From Leucaena leucocephala (lineage: Eukaryota > Streptophyta > Magnoliopsida > Fabales > Fabaceae): 64,000 nucleotides of DNA. Position 1 is the stretch's first letter; every line of letters starts with the position of its first letter. The translations under genes were made by a program, and so were the position numbers. The stretch is from positions 20,257,001 through 20,321,000 of the forward strand of contig CM073558.1 in assembly GCA_037074615.1 (NCBI GenBank), written 5' to 3'. Positions 1 through 11,610 of this stretch are shown one piece after another. The notes below the pieces were generated by a model. The model was not told where the DNA came from, did not search any database, and worked only from the letters and a program-made list of their open reading frames with translations.

Positions 1-2799
1 CCCCTTCCCTTCTGAATTAAACAAAAAATATCATCTCCCTTCCTTTATCTTTACACCCACAACCTCCCTTACCCTTCTCTACCCTCCCTTAAATTAATTT
101 AACTTACTCTCCTCCAAGTTGAACCAAACAATGCATTAGGGAGTTATCAATGCATAGTATGTAGGAAGCATTTGCATAATGTTACAAGGAAAAATTAATT
201 AAAGTAATTGTACCATATGTCCTTGAATGTGAATATCATTAAGAAAAGGAGTAAAAATCCTATAATTAAGGTAAACAATCATTTAATTCATAATTGCAGA
301 TTTCTTGTGGGCAGAGTTAAGCATTTTGAGCAAGAGAAAGTGGAGTTTATATATATGGAGGTAATAAAAATCAAGACATGTTAGAACAAAAGGAGACCTA
401 GTAGAGACGGACGGAGGAGGATCCTTCTGCTTTGGGGTCTTGGAGCGTGGCAAGCGGAGTGAGGATGGAAGGAACTTTGTCTTGCTGTTTCTTCTTCTTC
501 GTCAGTCTTCTTTTTCTTTTACTTTATTTGATTCCAATCTTATTTGGGCAGTGATGATTTTGAAATTATTTTATATTTTGTTCATGACAATGTTCATTTT
601 ATATAGTTAGACCTTTTCTTTTGGATTATTATAGTTTGATTATGGATTAATAGATAATAATTTTAATCTTTAATTGCTTTAATATTATATTAGTTGATTC
701 AATTGCGTGCTTTATAGTTCTGAAACAAGAGATATCTGATTAAAACTATTTTGGTATTTTAAAGAAACTTAAATATAAGAAATTTAGACTAGACATTCAA
801 TTGAATCATGTAAGATTGAGTATTCAATGCTTAATTTGCTTATAGGATAGACATACACATATGGGCCATACATAGTCATTTTAGGCTTGTATTTAAATTA
901 GTCTAATTAAGTAATCTCCTAAAAAATTAGAGATTAACATAATTGGAATGCCTTTTAGTTGATCGAAAAATTCTCTTAGCTATTTAAGAGTCTTAGACTA
1001 GTAAATGTAATTTTAATTGCAATTAAAAGGAAAAATTATACACTAAAAAGTAGTTAATGCTATAATAATCCAAATCACCGTTTAAGTAAGTTAGAATCAT
1101 CCTTAGCATTAGTTATAGTTTAGATTTGCTTGATTATTCTATTTAGAATTTTGTTTTCGCTTTATCTTTGTTCTATCTTTGTGTTTTGCTTAGCTTAGCA
1201 AAAGTGTAAAATTAATTATCAACTAGGTTGTTGGTATCAAGTCTTGATAGGAACCATACTTAACTCACTAGTCTTTATTAGTTGATACATACATATATAT
1301 ATATATATGTATATAAATTTATTTTAAGGAATTAGATTTAATCATAATTAATATATTTATTTAACTTTCTTAATTATCTAAAAAAATCAATTAGCTCTTA
1401 TTATTAGAACTGAAGTAAGTATAAGATAATTAATATTACTAGGTACTAACCAAACATATGAGTAAAAGAGAGGATGTATGCCTCTTCACTTTTTGTAATT
1501 GTTAGTAAGAAAGAGATGAAGAACAAAAAAATGAGAGTGAGTAGTATATAAAATTAGATTTTAGGTTTATATATAAGAAATTGGGATGGATAAAAAAAAT
1601 AATTGGATTTTTTAAATTCAGATTACCCATTTCATCAATTTCAACAGAACTCATTTTAATTATCTCTATGTATTAATCTCTACCTACCAATCGGGAATAC
1701 TATCTAGATTCCACAAAAATAATCAATTAGCCTATTTTTAAATAAATTTAAAATAATTACAAGTCAATATAGGGAAATGAGGTACATGGTAATTCTGCCC
1801 CGATGGAAAGGAAGGACGCCCCCTCTACCTTTCCCTTAATTCTGCCCATACTTATGAGCATTGATTATATTAATAATATATATAATAATTTTAACTATTT
1901 TTATAATATGAACTTCTTGCCTAATTAACACTTATCAACGTTATTAATATATTAGTAAGGACTTCGTGCCATAGAACCAAGCGATGACTGGAATCCAGAA
2001 CCACTCCTACTGATAGACTTACAGTTGCATATTGACAAGTTAGGGTAATTATTAGGCATAATAAGCCCACAAATAAGAAATAATCTCTTGGCCTTCTCTG
2101 CATTTCTACAATTTTATGGTATTATTACCTCTACTCTTCTACTCTCATCTCTCTACTCAATTCCCTATCCTTCCCTCTTAACAACCATCAATATTATATG
2201 CTTTTTAATGATCATTTTATTAAGTGTTAAAGGATATTTTTGCCCTCAAAGTATTTCCTAGAAATACTCATTATCTTAAACTTTATATTGTTCCAATGTT
2301 ACCCCTAAAGTCCCTTGGAGTTGTGACTAGAGCTAAGAAAATGAGTTAATTTATCACAACTCGTGATGGGATACAGTTTGTCATAAAACAAGTTAGTATT
2401 TTATAAATCTAAATCCACCTTGATTTATCCACCATCTTTTTTTTTTTAATTTTTTAATATTTATTAAAAATTATTTTTAAAATTTTAAAATAAAAAAAAT
2501 TCTAATATCATATTAACATAATAAAAAAATTACTAATATTATACTCTTAAAAATTCTTATTTTTTATAAAAAGTTCTTAAATTTTATAATTATAAATCTA
2601 AATAAATATTAATAAATTATGATATTTTATTTTTACTTCTTTCATCTTATTTTTTTAATTCTTTAAATAGAATTAAAATAATTTAAAATATTAAAAATAA
2701 AAATAAAAATAAAAATAAAAATAAAAATAAAACTGGTTTCATGATATCAAATAAAAAAAAATATTTGATCCTCCTTCACTTCTATACTATAAACTTGAC
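1..2799. other. AT-rich intergenic DNA, no gene seen
   Basis: No reading frame here resembles a known protein, and the one short minus-strand frame near 1.92-2.10 kb has no recognisable features. Stretches at about 1-110 and 2,100-2,180 are CT-rich, perhaps remnants of MITE ends. A (AAAAAT)n-type simple repeat lies near 2,694-2,732 and a TA tract near 1,290. I see nothing else to annotate. Confidence 0.6.
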
Positions 2800-3050
2800 G
2801 TTAGTAACATCCACTTGAATGACGGATACGAATTGACGTCATGGTTGTTATGGAAAACGGGTGGTCTGTGAGAGAAATCCGAGTGATGGGAGAATAATTA
2901 GAAAAAGCAGGAGCAGGAGCAGGAGCAGGACAGGATAAGAAATGGACAAGGAGAGAACAGACCCTTGGGTCATGATATGATGCTTCCCTCCATGAGATCA
3001 TCACTTTGTTTTCGAGATCTGTGCCACTTTGTCTCCTGACTATTCTTTCC
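2800..3050. repeat. Local duplicate block, copy 1
   Basis: This segment resembles 5,250-5,425 in the same orientation. Both contain a purine-rich stretch that reads GATAAGAAATGGA, then GGAGAGAACAGAC, ATGAGATCATCA and TCGAGAT, in the same order and spacing. A minus-strand frame of 83 codons overlaps it, but that frame is not conserved in the other copy, so I do not treat it as a gene. The block probably arose by local duplication about 2.4 kb apart. Confidence 0.6.
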
Positions 3051-3250
3051 ACCTCTCCACTGTCCTTTTTTCAGATAATCTTTTCTTATGTTGGACAGAT
3101 GACCCTACCCACTCATACGACATATCTTTGGAAGGACGGAGCGGTTTTGTCCTTAATTATTCCATGATCAGGACCACCATATGACCTAAATTATTGGGGA
3201 GAAAAACCAAAGATATAAAGACCTCTGAAATATCTAAATCTCAAATTCAT

Positions 3251-4060
3251 GTTTTTGAAATGTCTTAATTTCTATCAAGTCTTTACCAACTATCTATTCT
3301 AGCAAAAAAATGCCCCAACGTTGTTGATCCGAGCTCTGACCGTCGTAATTGTTGACCCTTGAAATTTTGGGCAAAGGTTGATAAAGATGGGATTTAGTCT
3401 CATCACTTTTTAGTTCCCAAAAGAATAATAATATAAAGAAAAAATACTTATAGTTTTATTCAGTAAAAAAAAAATATTTATACAGTGGGTGAACCTTTTC
3501 CTCCTTCCCCAGTTCCCCACACACAGAGCACATGGTTGGATCCCACGAAGGGGGGAAAAGCAAAAGATTGAGAAAAAGTATCAGGTCGAGTGAAGTGGGA
3601 ACGTGGAGAAAAACAGTTAAAACTGTAATTATTAATTAATTAATTAATATAGTATTTATAAAGTATAAAATTTATAACAGAAAGTTACATTTTCCACTTG
3701 TAGTAAATAATCCAACCGAATATTGTCAACTTCTTGTCTCGTATAACATAACTACTTTTGTTTGAAATATACATAACTTGTCTTTTCTCTGCTCACAATT
3801 TTTTCAAAACACACATACCAAGCAAATATTAAAACATTGGTGATGTATACAAATTTGGTTTTTCATTTGATTCGTATCCTCCTCAATCAAAGTCATGCGG
3901 TGAAGTATGCATTTTCAGAATATAAAAAGTTGACATATCTTCTATCTATAAAGAATATTTTTCAAAATATGCCCTAACTACATCTTGGAATTTATAGTTC
4001 AAAATAAAATAAATCTAAAAATTAAGGACTATAATAATCCACGGTAGAGGGAGTATCATT
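3251..4060. other. Intergenic; holds a block copied near 13 kb
   Basis: No coding potential was recognised. The part at about 3,680-3,985 is closely similar to 12,985-13,290, which lies downstream of the GLR pseudogene; both hold AGTAAATAATCCAACCGA and AATATGCCCTAACTACATC in the same order. The short motif GAGGGAGTA near 4,047 looks like the end of a Stowaway-type MITE, and a similar remnant follows the copy near 13,300. Confidence 0.5.
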
Positions 4061-4062
4061 TA

Positions 4063-4800
4063 GAGCATGTTTGGATATGTTTTAAACTGAAATTTAAAAA
4101 AAAATAGCCTAAATTTTGATTTATTTTTTTTTAAAAAATAAACAGCTATATTTATTTAAAAAGGATTTTTAGACCAAACTATAATTTTTGGATAAGCTAC
4201 TGGAAATAATTTTTAAAATAATAAAAAAATTTATAGATTACTAATTACTATTTTACCCCTATTTTTCTAACACAATCTCTTCCCTATCTTCTCTCTTATC
4301 TCTTTACTCTCTTCTCTTGCTTTGTCTAGTTGTCGTGCTGTGGGCATTACTTGGAAGAGCAAGACCATAGAGGAGGAAGACGATGTCACATGGAAGAGCT
4401 TGACACCGAATTAGGAAGAAGACGTCGCATCTCATCGTAGAATCTAACCTCACGTCTCACCGTGTAATGTTGCTGGCCACTAGTCTCTTCGTGGAATGCC
4501 ATTGCGCATCTTTGTCTCACCGTAGAATGTCGTTGGTCTCGTGATGGGTTGTAGGAGGGAGAAGAGGATTATTTTTAGTAGAGACATGGGGTGCAAGAGG
4601 GAGAAAGCAAATAATATTTTTTTTCATACCATTTCTAATAATTTATTAATTATAAAAATTATCTAGTAATAATTATTTAAATATTTATTTATTTAAAATT
4701 ATTTTTTTCAATAAATTCTTGTTCAGAAGTTTTTTTTTTAAAAAAACTATCTAAATTTTTTTTATAAATTTCTTTTAGAATTCTATGTAAATAGGCCTTT
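4063..4800. mobile_element. MITE-like repeat, family member 1
   Basis: The block starts with GCATGTTTGGATATG, a common opening of plant MITEs, and its first 200 bp match the repeat at 28,331-28,770. Both contain AATAGCTATAT or a close variant, then a segment reading GATCAAACTA or GACCAAACTA, then a TTACTATTT-like stretch. The middle (about 4,320-4,600) is less AT-rich and is absent from the other copy, so it may be an insertion or captured DNA. Boundaries are approximate and no clear target-site duplication was found. Confidence 0.45.
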
Positions 4801-5249
4801 TAAGCAAAGTTTTGGATAGAACGTATATGGTAAACAAAAAATGATAATAAATAAATTTCCTCCTATTTACTACTAATAACACATTTGAATTATTGAAACT
4901 TCTGCTTCATCCAGTCCAAGTTAAAAATTATCTCTCTAAAGTTAATGAGAGAGTTACTTCTAAATTTGTTTGAAAATAAAATTTTTTTAACTTTACTTAT
5001 ATTTAAAAAGTATAATATTTTATTTCAAATCTTCTCTTAATAAATAGTAAGAGGTATTATTTAAAAAATTATTAATAATTCATTGAGTTACTTATATTAT
5101 AAACAAAAAAAAGTTCTAAATGGCTTCAATATTTCAAAATAGAGGTAGCAATTATTATTTCTTCTATTTTTAAATATAAGATCATTTTTATTGTGTAAAC
5201 TTACAATTATTTAGATTTAAGGGGCATCCCGGAAGTTAGGGGAAAATGT

Positions 5250-5425
5250 GGGGTATGCGAGAGACACGTGTTGACGAGGGAGAGGATGAGAGAAGAAAAT
5301 GGGAGAATAAGCCAAAAAAAAGACAGGCAAAAGCAGGACAAGATAAGAAATGGATGAGGAGAGAACAGACACGCGGGCAACGATGCTTTCCCTTCATGAG
5401 ATCATCATTTTTGTATTCGAGATTT
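5250..5425. repeat. Local duplicate block, copy 2
   Basis: This is the partner of 2,800-3,050, in the same orientation. A plus-strand frame of 72 codons (5,246-5,464) runs through it, very rich in Arg, Lys and Glu because the DNA is purine-rich. The frame has no family resemblance and no equivalent in the other copy, so it is not called as a gene. Confidence 0.55.
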
Positions 5426-5464
5426 GTGCCGCTTTTTTGGTCACTTTACCCATACTTCCATTAA

Positions 5465-5981
5465 AATTAAGAATGATAATCAATTAAATCTTCCTTCAGC
5501 TGAATTTTGTTTTTAAACTTTACCCATATAAAATGAGATTTTGAAGGGGAGAAAAAAAAATATAAAGAGTCACATTCACATTTAATAATTAACTACTGGG
5601 GAAAAATTGTCACATAATTATTAATTGCTCCCAAGTGACTTGTGTCACGCACCAAATAATTCTTCTAAGGGTTACATGTTTCTGGTTGGGCATGCAAAAA
5701 GTAAAAGGACAAATTATTCATTTTATATCCATAGTATATATCACTTTTAACTAATTAATTCATTTAAAATTATTTAATTTATCGTTAAATTTAAATAATT
5801 TTTAATATCATCCTTATTAAATATGTACATATATAGAGAAAATATTTAATAATCCTTAAAATTACTAATTGTCTAAACCAATAACCCCTTCTAAAAAGCA
5901 CCCTATAAGAGGACTGCAAGGAGCCTTATTTATACATGTATCACATGTTTAATTATAGGCGGCCACCAACTAAAGCCCTAG
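5465..5981. other. GLR 3' flank
   Basis: AT-rich sequence between the local duplicate and the stop codon of the minus-strand GLR gene. The part nearest 5,981 is probably the 3' untranslated region of that gene. No open frame, repeat or RNA gene was recognised. Confidence 0.4.
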
Positions 5982-8900
5982 CTAGTATATATAATTAAGT
6001 TTAAGCCTTAGCTTTCTTGAAACCCTCCTTCTTAGGCACCCAATCACTGATGTATTAAGCAACCATTTAATCGCCGATGGGGTGGAAAGACATAAAAAGA
6101 GAGCCACAACGGGTAATAGGATAGGGTAAAGACCTCCAAAGTTAGTTATACTCAACCTTGACGTCTCTTTATCACTATCGTCTTCTTCAAATTTCAAATC
6201 TTCAATGGAGGTTGGTAAGTTGCTCTTTGCCTTCAGCACACGAAATGACTCCGCATCTTGAGTAACATTCAAGATTGCCTTCGAAAACTGCGATATCAGG
6301 CTAGACTTATTTGGGAATGCCTGAAAATACAAGCAATATATATATATATATAGCAATGTTAACTTTGTCTTATAATTAAGGGTGAGAGTGTAAGTAAAGT
6401 AGATGTATATGTTATGAGGAAGAGTAAGATGGAGAAGACTTACAAAGGCAAATCCACCAGTTTTGTACATTGGTGCTGTCATTATAAAGTGAGACTTATA
6501 TTTGGAGAGGAAAAGCGTGAGATAAGGAGTTTCATCAAAAATAGCACCCACTGTTCCATTTGACAATGCTGAATTGTACTCTTCGTGACTTGCTAAAGGC
6601 TTCAACCGAGACGAGTTGAAGCCTATTTGTTCAATCAGAAACCCTTCCACCCATGAACCTTTTCGATATCCCACGGACACGTTGCTACTTTTAGTCTCAT
6701 TTTCGTCCTTAAATAAAGGCTTTTTGATTTGTTCTTGTGTTAAAATTGATGTTAAATTCGCAGTGTAAACTTGAACCACCAAGATGAATAGGAATGGCGT
6801 CAGTATCACCATCCATTTTGCAGCTCCGCTTTCAAACTCCTCTATAACATCTGTGATAATATCAAGTGTGTGATAGCGTACGTACGTACGAGGCACAGAT
6901 TGAACATCCATAATAACATATAATCAAGTTTACGTGCTACATGTATAAGAGAACTCACCGATCTTGTAAACAAGGAAGGGGTTGAATAGAAATTCGTTGG
7001 TTTTGTTTCTTTCGTTGGTTTGCTTGGTTTGGCTGGCTTTGTTTCTTTCTAATATAATTATGATAATTGTTGCAGCCGCAAAATTCGCACCAAGAATTAA
7101 CCATAGTGACCTATCGAATGGTTTCAAGAGGATTCCCTTACTTCTGGAGGCCTTCTTCACATGTACCACCATTGCTACACTTGAATCTAAATACGGCAAC
7201 GTGAAATCAACACATTTTGTGCGATTTGCCACAACTGTGATGTCTCCAATTATAGCATCAAGATCCTGCAATATTTTCATACACAAAGAATGTGTTGGAA
7301 ATTAATCCCACATACGTATATCATATATACCTGGCTTTCCATTAGAAACTAAGAGATGAATTGATAGAAGTAAGACAACTTCAAAAGAAAATAATGAAAA
7401 CGTACCTCGACTTCCATTTGGCGGCAGAGAATATCGTCATATGTCATGGGATCGCTTCTACTTACGTTCGGCAAAGGAACAAAGTCATAATAATTGAACG
7501 GAAATGGCAGAACATCGAGAGCTTTTAAGAACACATTAATAGCAAAGCCATATATCAGCGGCTTACTAGAATTATAGAAATCTACATTGACAAATTTAGG
7601 AGAAGAATTTGTTCTTGGGACTCCAATTCTCAACTTTGGTGGTTTATCCAATGTGTCACCCGGCCACAGTGGATACTTTAGTGGGTATTCACCAGATGTC
7701 TCACGACCTTCACTAAGATTTTTAACAAGTCTAGTTTTAGGGCTCCAATTTCCGATGATCCTTTCTCTTTGTCCGATCACATTGTATACTTCATACTCCG
7801 ATTGGTCTAGTTGTCCATTAACTAAAGTAAAATTTATCCCTGAGTCGCCTATGAAACTAGTAGACCAAATTTCACGGCGAAGTTTTGCGCCATTTTCTGC
7901 GCCTGTGTTCTTTAGTGCCCCAGCCAATGCTTCGATTGTGTAATAAGCCCACCACCCATAGATTGTTAGGCTACTTTCGAAATTGAACTTACGCAGGAAA
8001 ATTCTCTCTTTATAGTTACGCCAAGTTCTTTCGCTTTTGGAAACCAAATCCATTGGCCTCACTACCAATGCACCTTGCATGTATCCTTTCAAAGGAACTG
8101 CATCTCTAAAAAAATTCGTGGGATATGTCGAAGATCGGTCTTGGCCATTATGCGATATTCTCACAATCGGCACTCTAGGATTTGTCAAAGTAGATAGCTC
8201 TTGGGTAAGTATCCAAGCATATCCTTCATCCATCATTTTTCTGGATTGTGCAGACCGAATAAATTTTGTTCCGAGATCCATGCTCATATGGACAAGAAAT
8301 ACATGTCTTCGCATGTTGTTTAACTTGGCAAGAATGGAGTAAATTTCAGATCTATTTGAATTAGAATCAATGGCAGTTACGTTAACCATTCGTATGCCCA
8401 TATATTTAAAGACATTGGTGAGGCATGGAATAAGGTAACTGCCATATTCGGTCTGTTCATAAATGGGGATGATTGATTGCCACCCAAGTGCTTTAATAGT
8501 GTCAGCTATAGCATGGAACTGAGAGCAATGAAGGCCTTGATCGGAGTAAAGGAAGGATGGGGAAGGGGGTGGCAAAAGAGAAGGACCAGTCATGGGAAAC
8601 CAAATAACTGGTACTTGGCGTTTCTCACCAAGTTGAACGATATACCTTGCTTGTTCTGAATTTCGGGGCCCCAATATGGCACGCACCTTGTCTTTCTCTA
8701 TTAGATCAGAAGCTGCAATTGCATATCAAAGGTTGTCTCCAACTTCTATCACCTTGACCTCTCCATGTTAATATTGGAGAGGGAAGGAGACAGGAATGGA
8801 GACCCCCCCCAAAAAAGGGGGGGAAAACCATATTAGTTAATAAAATGAAATTATTAATGACTAAAGTTTCTTTATTAAAATAAATTGAAAACTGAAAGTA

Positions 8901-10654
8901 AATTAAAATTTTTGCCCCAAAGTCATTCCTCCGAATTCTAACCTTAATTGCAAATTCATGACAATAATAAATACCTCGATTTCTTCTCAACTTTTTCGAT
9001 ATCACTATCACTTTCCTTCTAAATCATGCACAAATTTAACAAAGTTATCCAAATAATAGAAGTGTTATATCCAAGTCAAAAAACATTAATAATTTTTTTG
9101 AAAAAAAAATTAGATTAGTACGTGTGCCCGGCGCAGATTTGCCTGTGCCTGGGTGTAAACTTTAAAAAAGCCTGCACGCCAGGCCGAGGAAATTACTAGA
9201 AAAAACGCTACTTGAAGTATGCAGATTTATTGAATTCATACTATTACTCTAGGTTTTTTCTTTTTTTGAGGAAACCGACCGGTTTTCCTTTTAATTTCTT
9301 TCTTTCATTTCATCTCAGAGGATACACACAGTGATACAGAAATAAGAGTTTTATGAAGCTGATCATAACACAGCCAATACTTTCTTAAAGAAATGCAAAC
9401 TAAAAAAACAACACAATTTTTTATTACATATGATAAATTCTTAAACGAAAATCTCAAATTGAAAAAGAATAATGTTAATGACACTGCAAGATTGTATCTT
9501 CTTAATTGCATTAATATATTCTAATTATAAAAATTAATTAATTTTTTATAGATTAATGAAGTCAAATAAATAAGCTAATAATAATTAATATATATAATAA
9601 CTAGTTGACTAATTTGGGTAGATTAAAGAGTACATAATATAAATTCATGGTTTAAATTTGATCATAATTAATTGATTTATTTAGTTTCTTTAATTTACCT
9701 AAAAAAAAGTTATTTAAGTCTTATAATTAGGATATGAAAAAATATTTATATATTCATTGGTGTATTTATATGGTTAGTTTGAGTTTTTTTTTTCTGGGTA
9801 TAATGTACATGATTTTGATCTTACTTGTAATTTTAAGTTAATCAATTATGCTATGTATTTTCTTAAAAAAAGAAAACATAACGAGGCTTGAGCTCTTTTT
9901 TTACATCAAACTCTAAGCCGAACCTAAAGCAAGCTTTGTCTTTGTGTGGGTGATTTTTTTCTTTAAAAAAAATTTCAACATTATTTAATTATGAAAATTA
10001 TAACAAATCATATTATTTATTTCTGAATCACAAATAATAGTACGATGCAAACCCACGAAGACTCATAATATTGTTTACCATTTTAGAAAGAAATTAAATT
10101 TTAGGAGATGGAGCTTTACCCAAAAAAAAAAAAAGGAATTATTATCCAATCCCGTTACTAAAAAAATTCTAAACGTCATAAAAATGTTATCCATCCCTAC
10201 GTTAAAATTTGTTAATGTTAGATCTTTAAATTGTTATAGAAAATTTTAGGTAATTAAATCTTTTTGTATAGGAGTTGATAGGAATTCCCAAAAAAAAAAA
10301 AACGAAGACAAGAAGCAGATGGAGATTGGAATAGAAGGTGCTACCATTTTCTGCGGCAGCAATGACATCGTTCAGAGGAACATTCCGGACTATAAGGTTG
10401 ATCTTGGTGGCTGTATTCTCATGCTTGCTATAGTAATCTTCGACGGCGAAGGCGAGGCTGTGGTTAACCATTAAACCAAGTGTGGAATTCAGATCCAGAA
10501 TGACTCCTACTGGTACTGGTACAGGTGTGGCCGCCGCCGTGGAAGGTCTTGCTGTGATGTGAAGGCATAATAATAGTAATACTAAGAGAAGAACACTCTC
10601 ACTTAACACAGAAGCTCTGAAGCTTTTCTGCAATTCCGCCATTATTGATCTCAT
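5982..10654 (-). CDS. Glutamate receptor-like protein, pore loop missing
   Basis: Plant GLRs are amino-acid-gated cation channels of the plasma membrane or endomembranes. Model: complement of 10345-10654, 8713-end exon 7406-8712, 6959-7265, 6444-6850, 5982-6320. All junctions are GT-AG, and the exons sum to 2,670 nt (889 aa), fully open. A hydrophobic signal segment lies in the first ~40 residues. The N-terminal LIVBP-like domain follows; its exon 1-2 joint restores ENASDLIEKDKVRAILGP. S1 starts near residue 460 (LRIGVP), with NRTKCVDFTLPY near 553. M1 is about 592-611, M3 about 654-675 with VYTANLTS, S2 has IFDETPY near 744, and M4 is about 837-860. Between M1 and M3 the family's WFSFST-type pore helix is absent: KI joins directly to DVIEEFESGAAKW. 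The clade looks nearest to clade 2 but was not tested. The gene could be a non-conducting receptor or a young pseudogene. Confidence 0.85.
8803..8823. repeat. C8-A6-G7 homopolymer hairpin in GLR intron 1
   Basis: Eight C, six A and seven G follow each other directly, so either strand can fold a 7-bp all-GC stem with a six-base loop. It lies about 90 bp inside GLR intron 1 from the exon 2 acceptor. Such a tract stands out in AT-rich intron DNA. It is prone to length errors in sequencing and to replication slippage. Confidence 0.85.
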
Positions 10655-10694
10655 GCTATCACTCTCTCTCTCCCTCCCTTCCGTCTTCCTCTTT

Positions 10695-10702
10695 CTATAT
10701 AT
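10695..10702 (-). promoter_or_regulatory. TATA box of the GLR gene
   Basis: On the minus strand the sequence reads CATATATAGAAAG about 41-50 bp before the ATG at 10,654. A CT-rich leader lies between them. The position suits a short 5' untranslated region. Confidence 0.5.
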
Positions 10703-10814
10703 GCCCCAGCCTCCAATATTAGGATACCCATTTAACTGTTCTTTCGTCCTAATATCAGATTAATTTTTATCTTCCATTTTCTCATTTTGATCATCATGGT
10801 TTTTTCTCGCTGTT

Positions 10815-11010
10815 TTAATGTACATATATGGTCAAGTCATCTCTGACATAATAATTTTGCCAGTCCTCCATGATTGATAAAAAAAGGAACACAATGACGT
10901 TGGAGGGAGTGACGTGTGAGAGAGACGCAACACAGGAATCAATTAATACCATGTGGTAACAAAGGGATGGAGCTTGGATCAATGGGTGTGTGACACGTGT
11001 CTTCAATCCC
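10815..11010. repeat. GLR upstream duplicate, copy 1
   Basis: This resembles 11,345-11,610 in the same orientation. Shared strings include GAGAGAGACGCAACACA, AGCTTGGATC and a GTCTTCAA or GACTTCAA stretch followed by CCCATGC. It lies within 400 bp upstream of the GLR start, so it may be promoter sequence copied in tandem. Minus-strand frames in both copies begin alike (a TRVTHPLIQAPSLC-type start) but diverge, so they are not called as genes. Confidence 0.55.
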
Positions 11011-11344
11011 ATGCCTTTAGTTAATTATTGATCTATTTTGTTGGATTCCATAAAAAGGATTACATAATGCAAAGTAAATATATAGAAAAAATATATTTTG
11101 TAATATTTATTACCTTAAATAATGGAATCAGGATTATAATACTAGACATTTGACTTGAGATTTAACCTCTTGTAATTAAGTTGGAAATAAATGATTATCC
11201 TTATGATTTTTAAAATTGACTGAATATATATATATGGTGGATATTGGGCTGAAAAAGATAATAAGCTAACTGAAGAGAAGAGATAAAAATGAGAGAACTG
11301 GAAGAATTAGTCATTACAAATTGATATAACTCCGCCAGAGGGAC

Positions 11345-11610
11345 TTAAAAGTTAAACAAATTTCTTAAAGGAATAATTTTTTTCTGTAAAAAAAATTGAG
11401 TGAAGCCCCGTATCTGAAGAAAGAAAATTGGAACGTGCCCATCCTTTGGCGTGGACTGAAGTGGAATTTTGGGATAAGTGGATAACTCCATGATCGATTG
11501 AAAAAAGGAACGACAGAATGACGTGAGAGAGAGACGCAACACATGAATCATGTGTTCACAAAGTGATGTAGCTTGGATCCATGGATGAGTAACACTTGAC
11601 TTCAACACCC
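11345..11610. repeat. GLR upstream duplicate, copy 2
   Basis: Partner of 10,815-11,010, about 0.5 kb further upstream of the GLR gene. It contains the same GAGAGAGACGCAACACA core followed by AGCTTGGATCC. A copied control region or remnant of a tandem GLR unit would both explain it. Confidence 0.55.
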
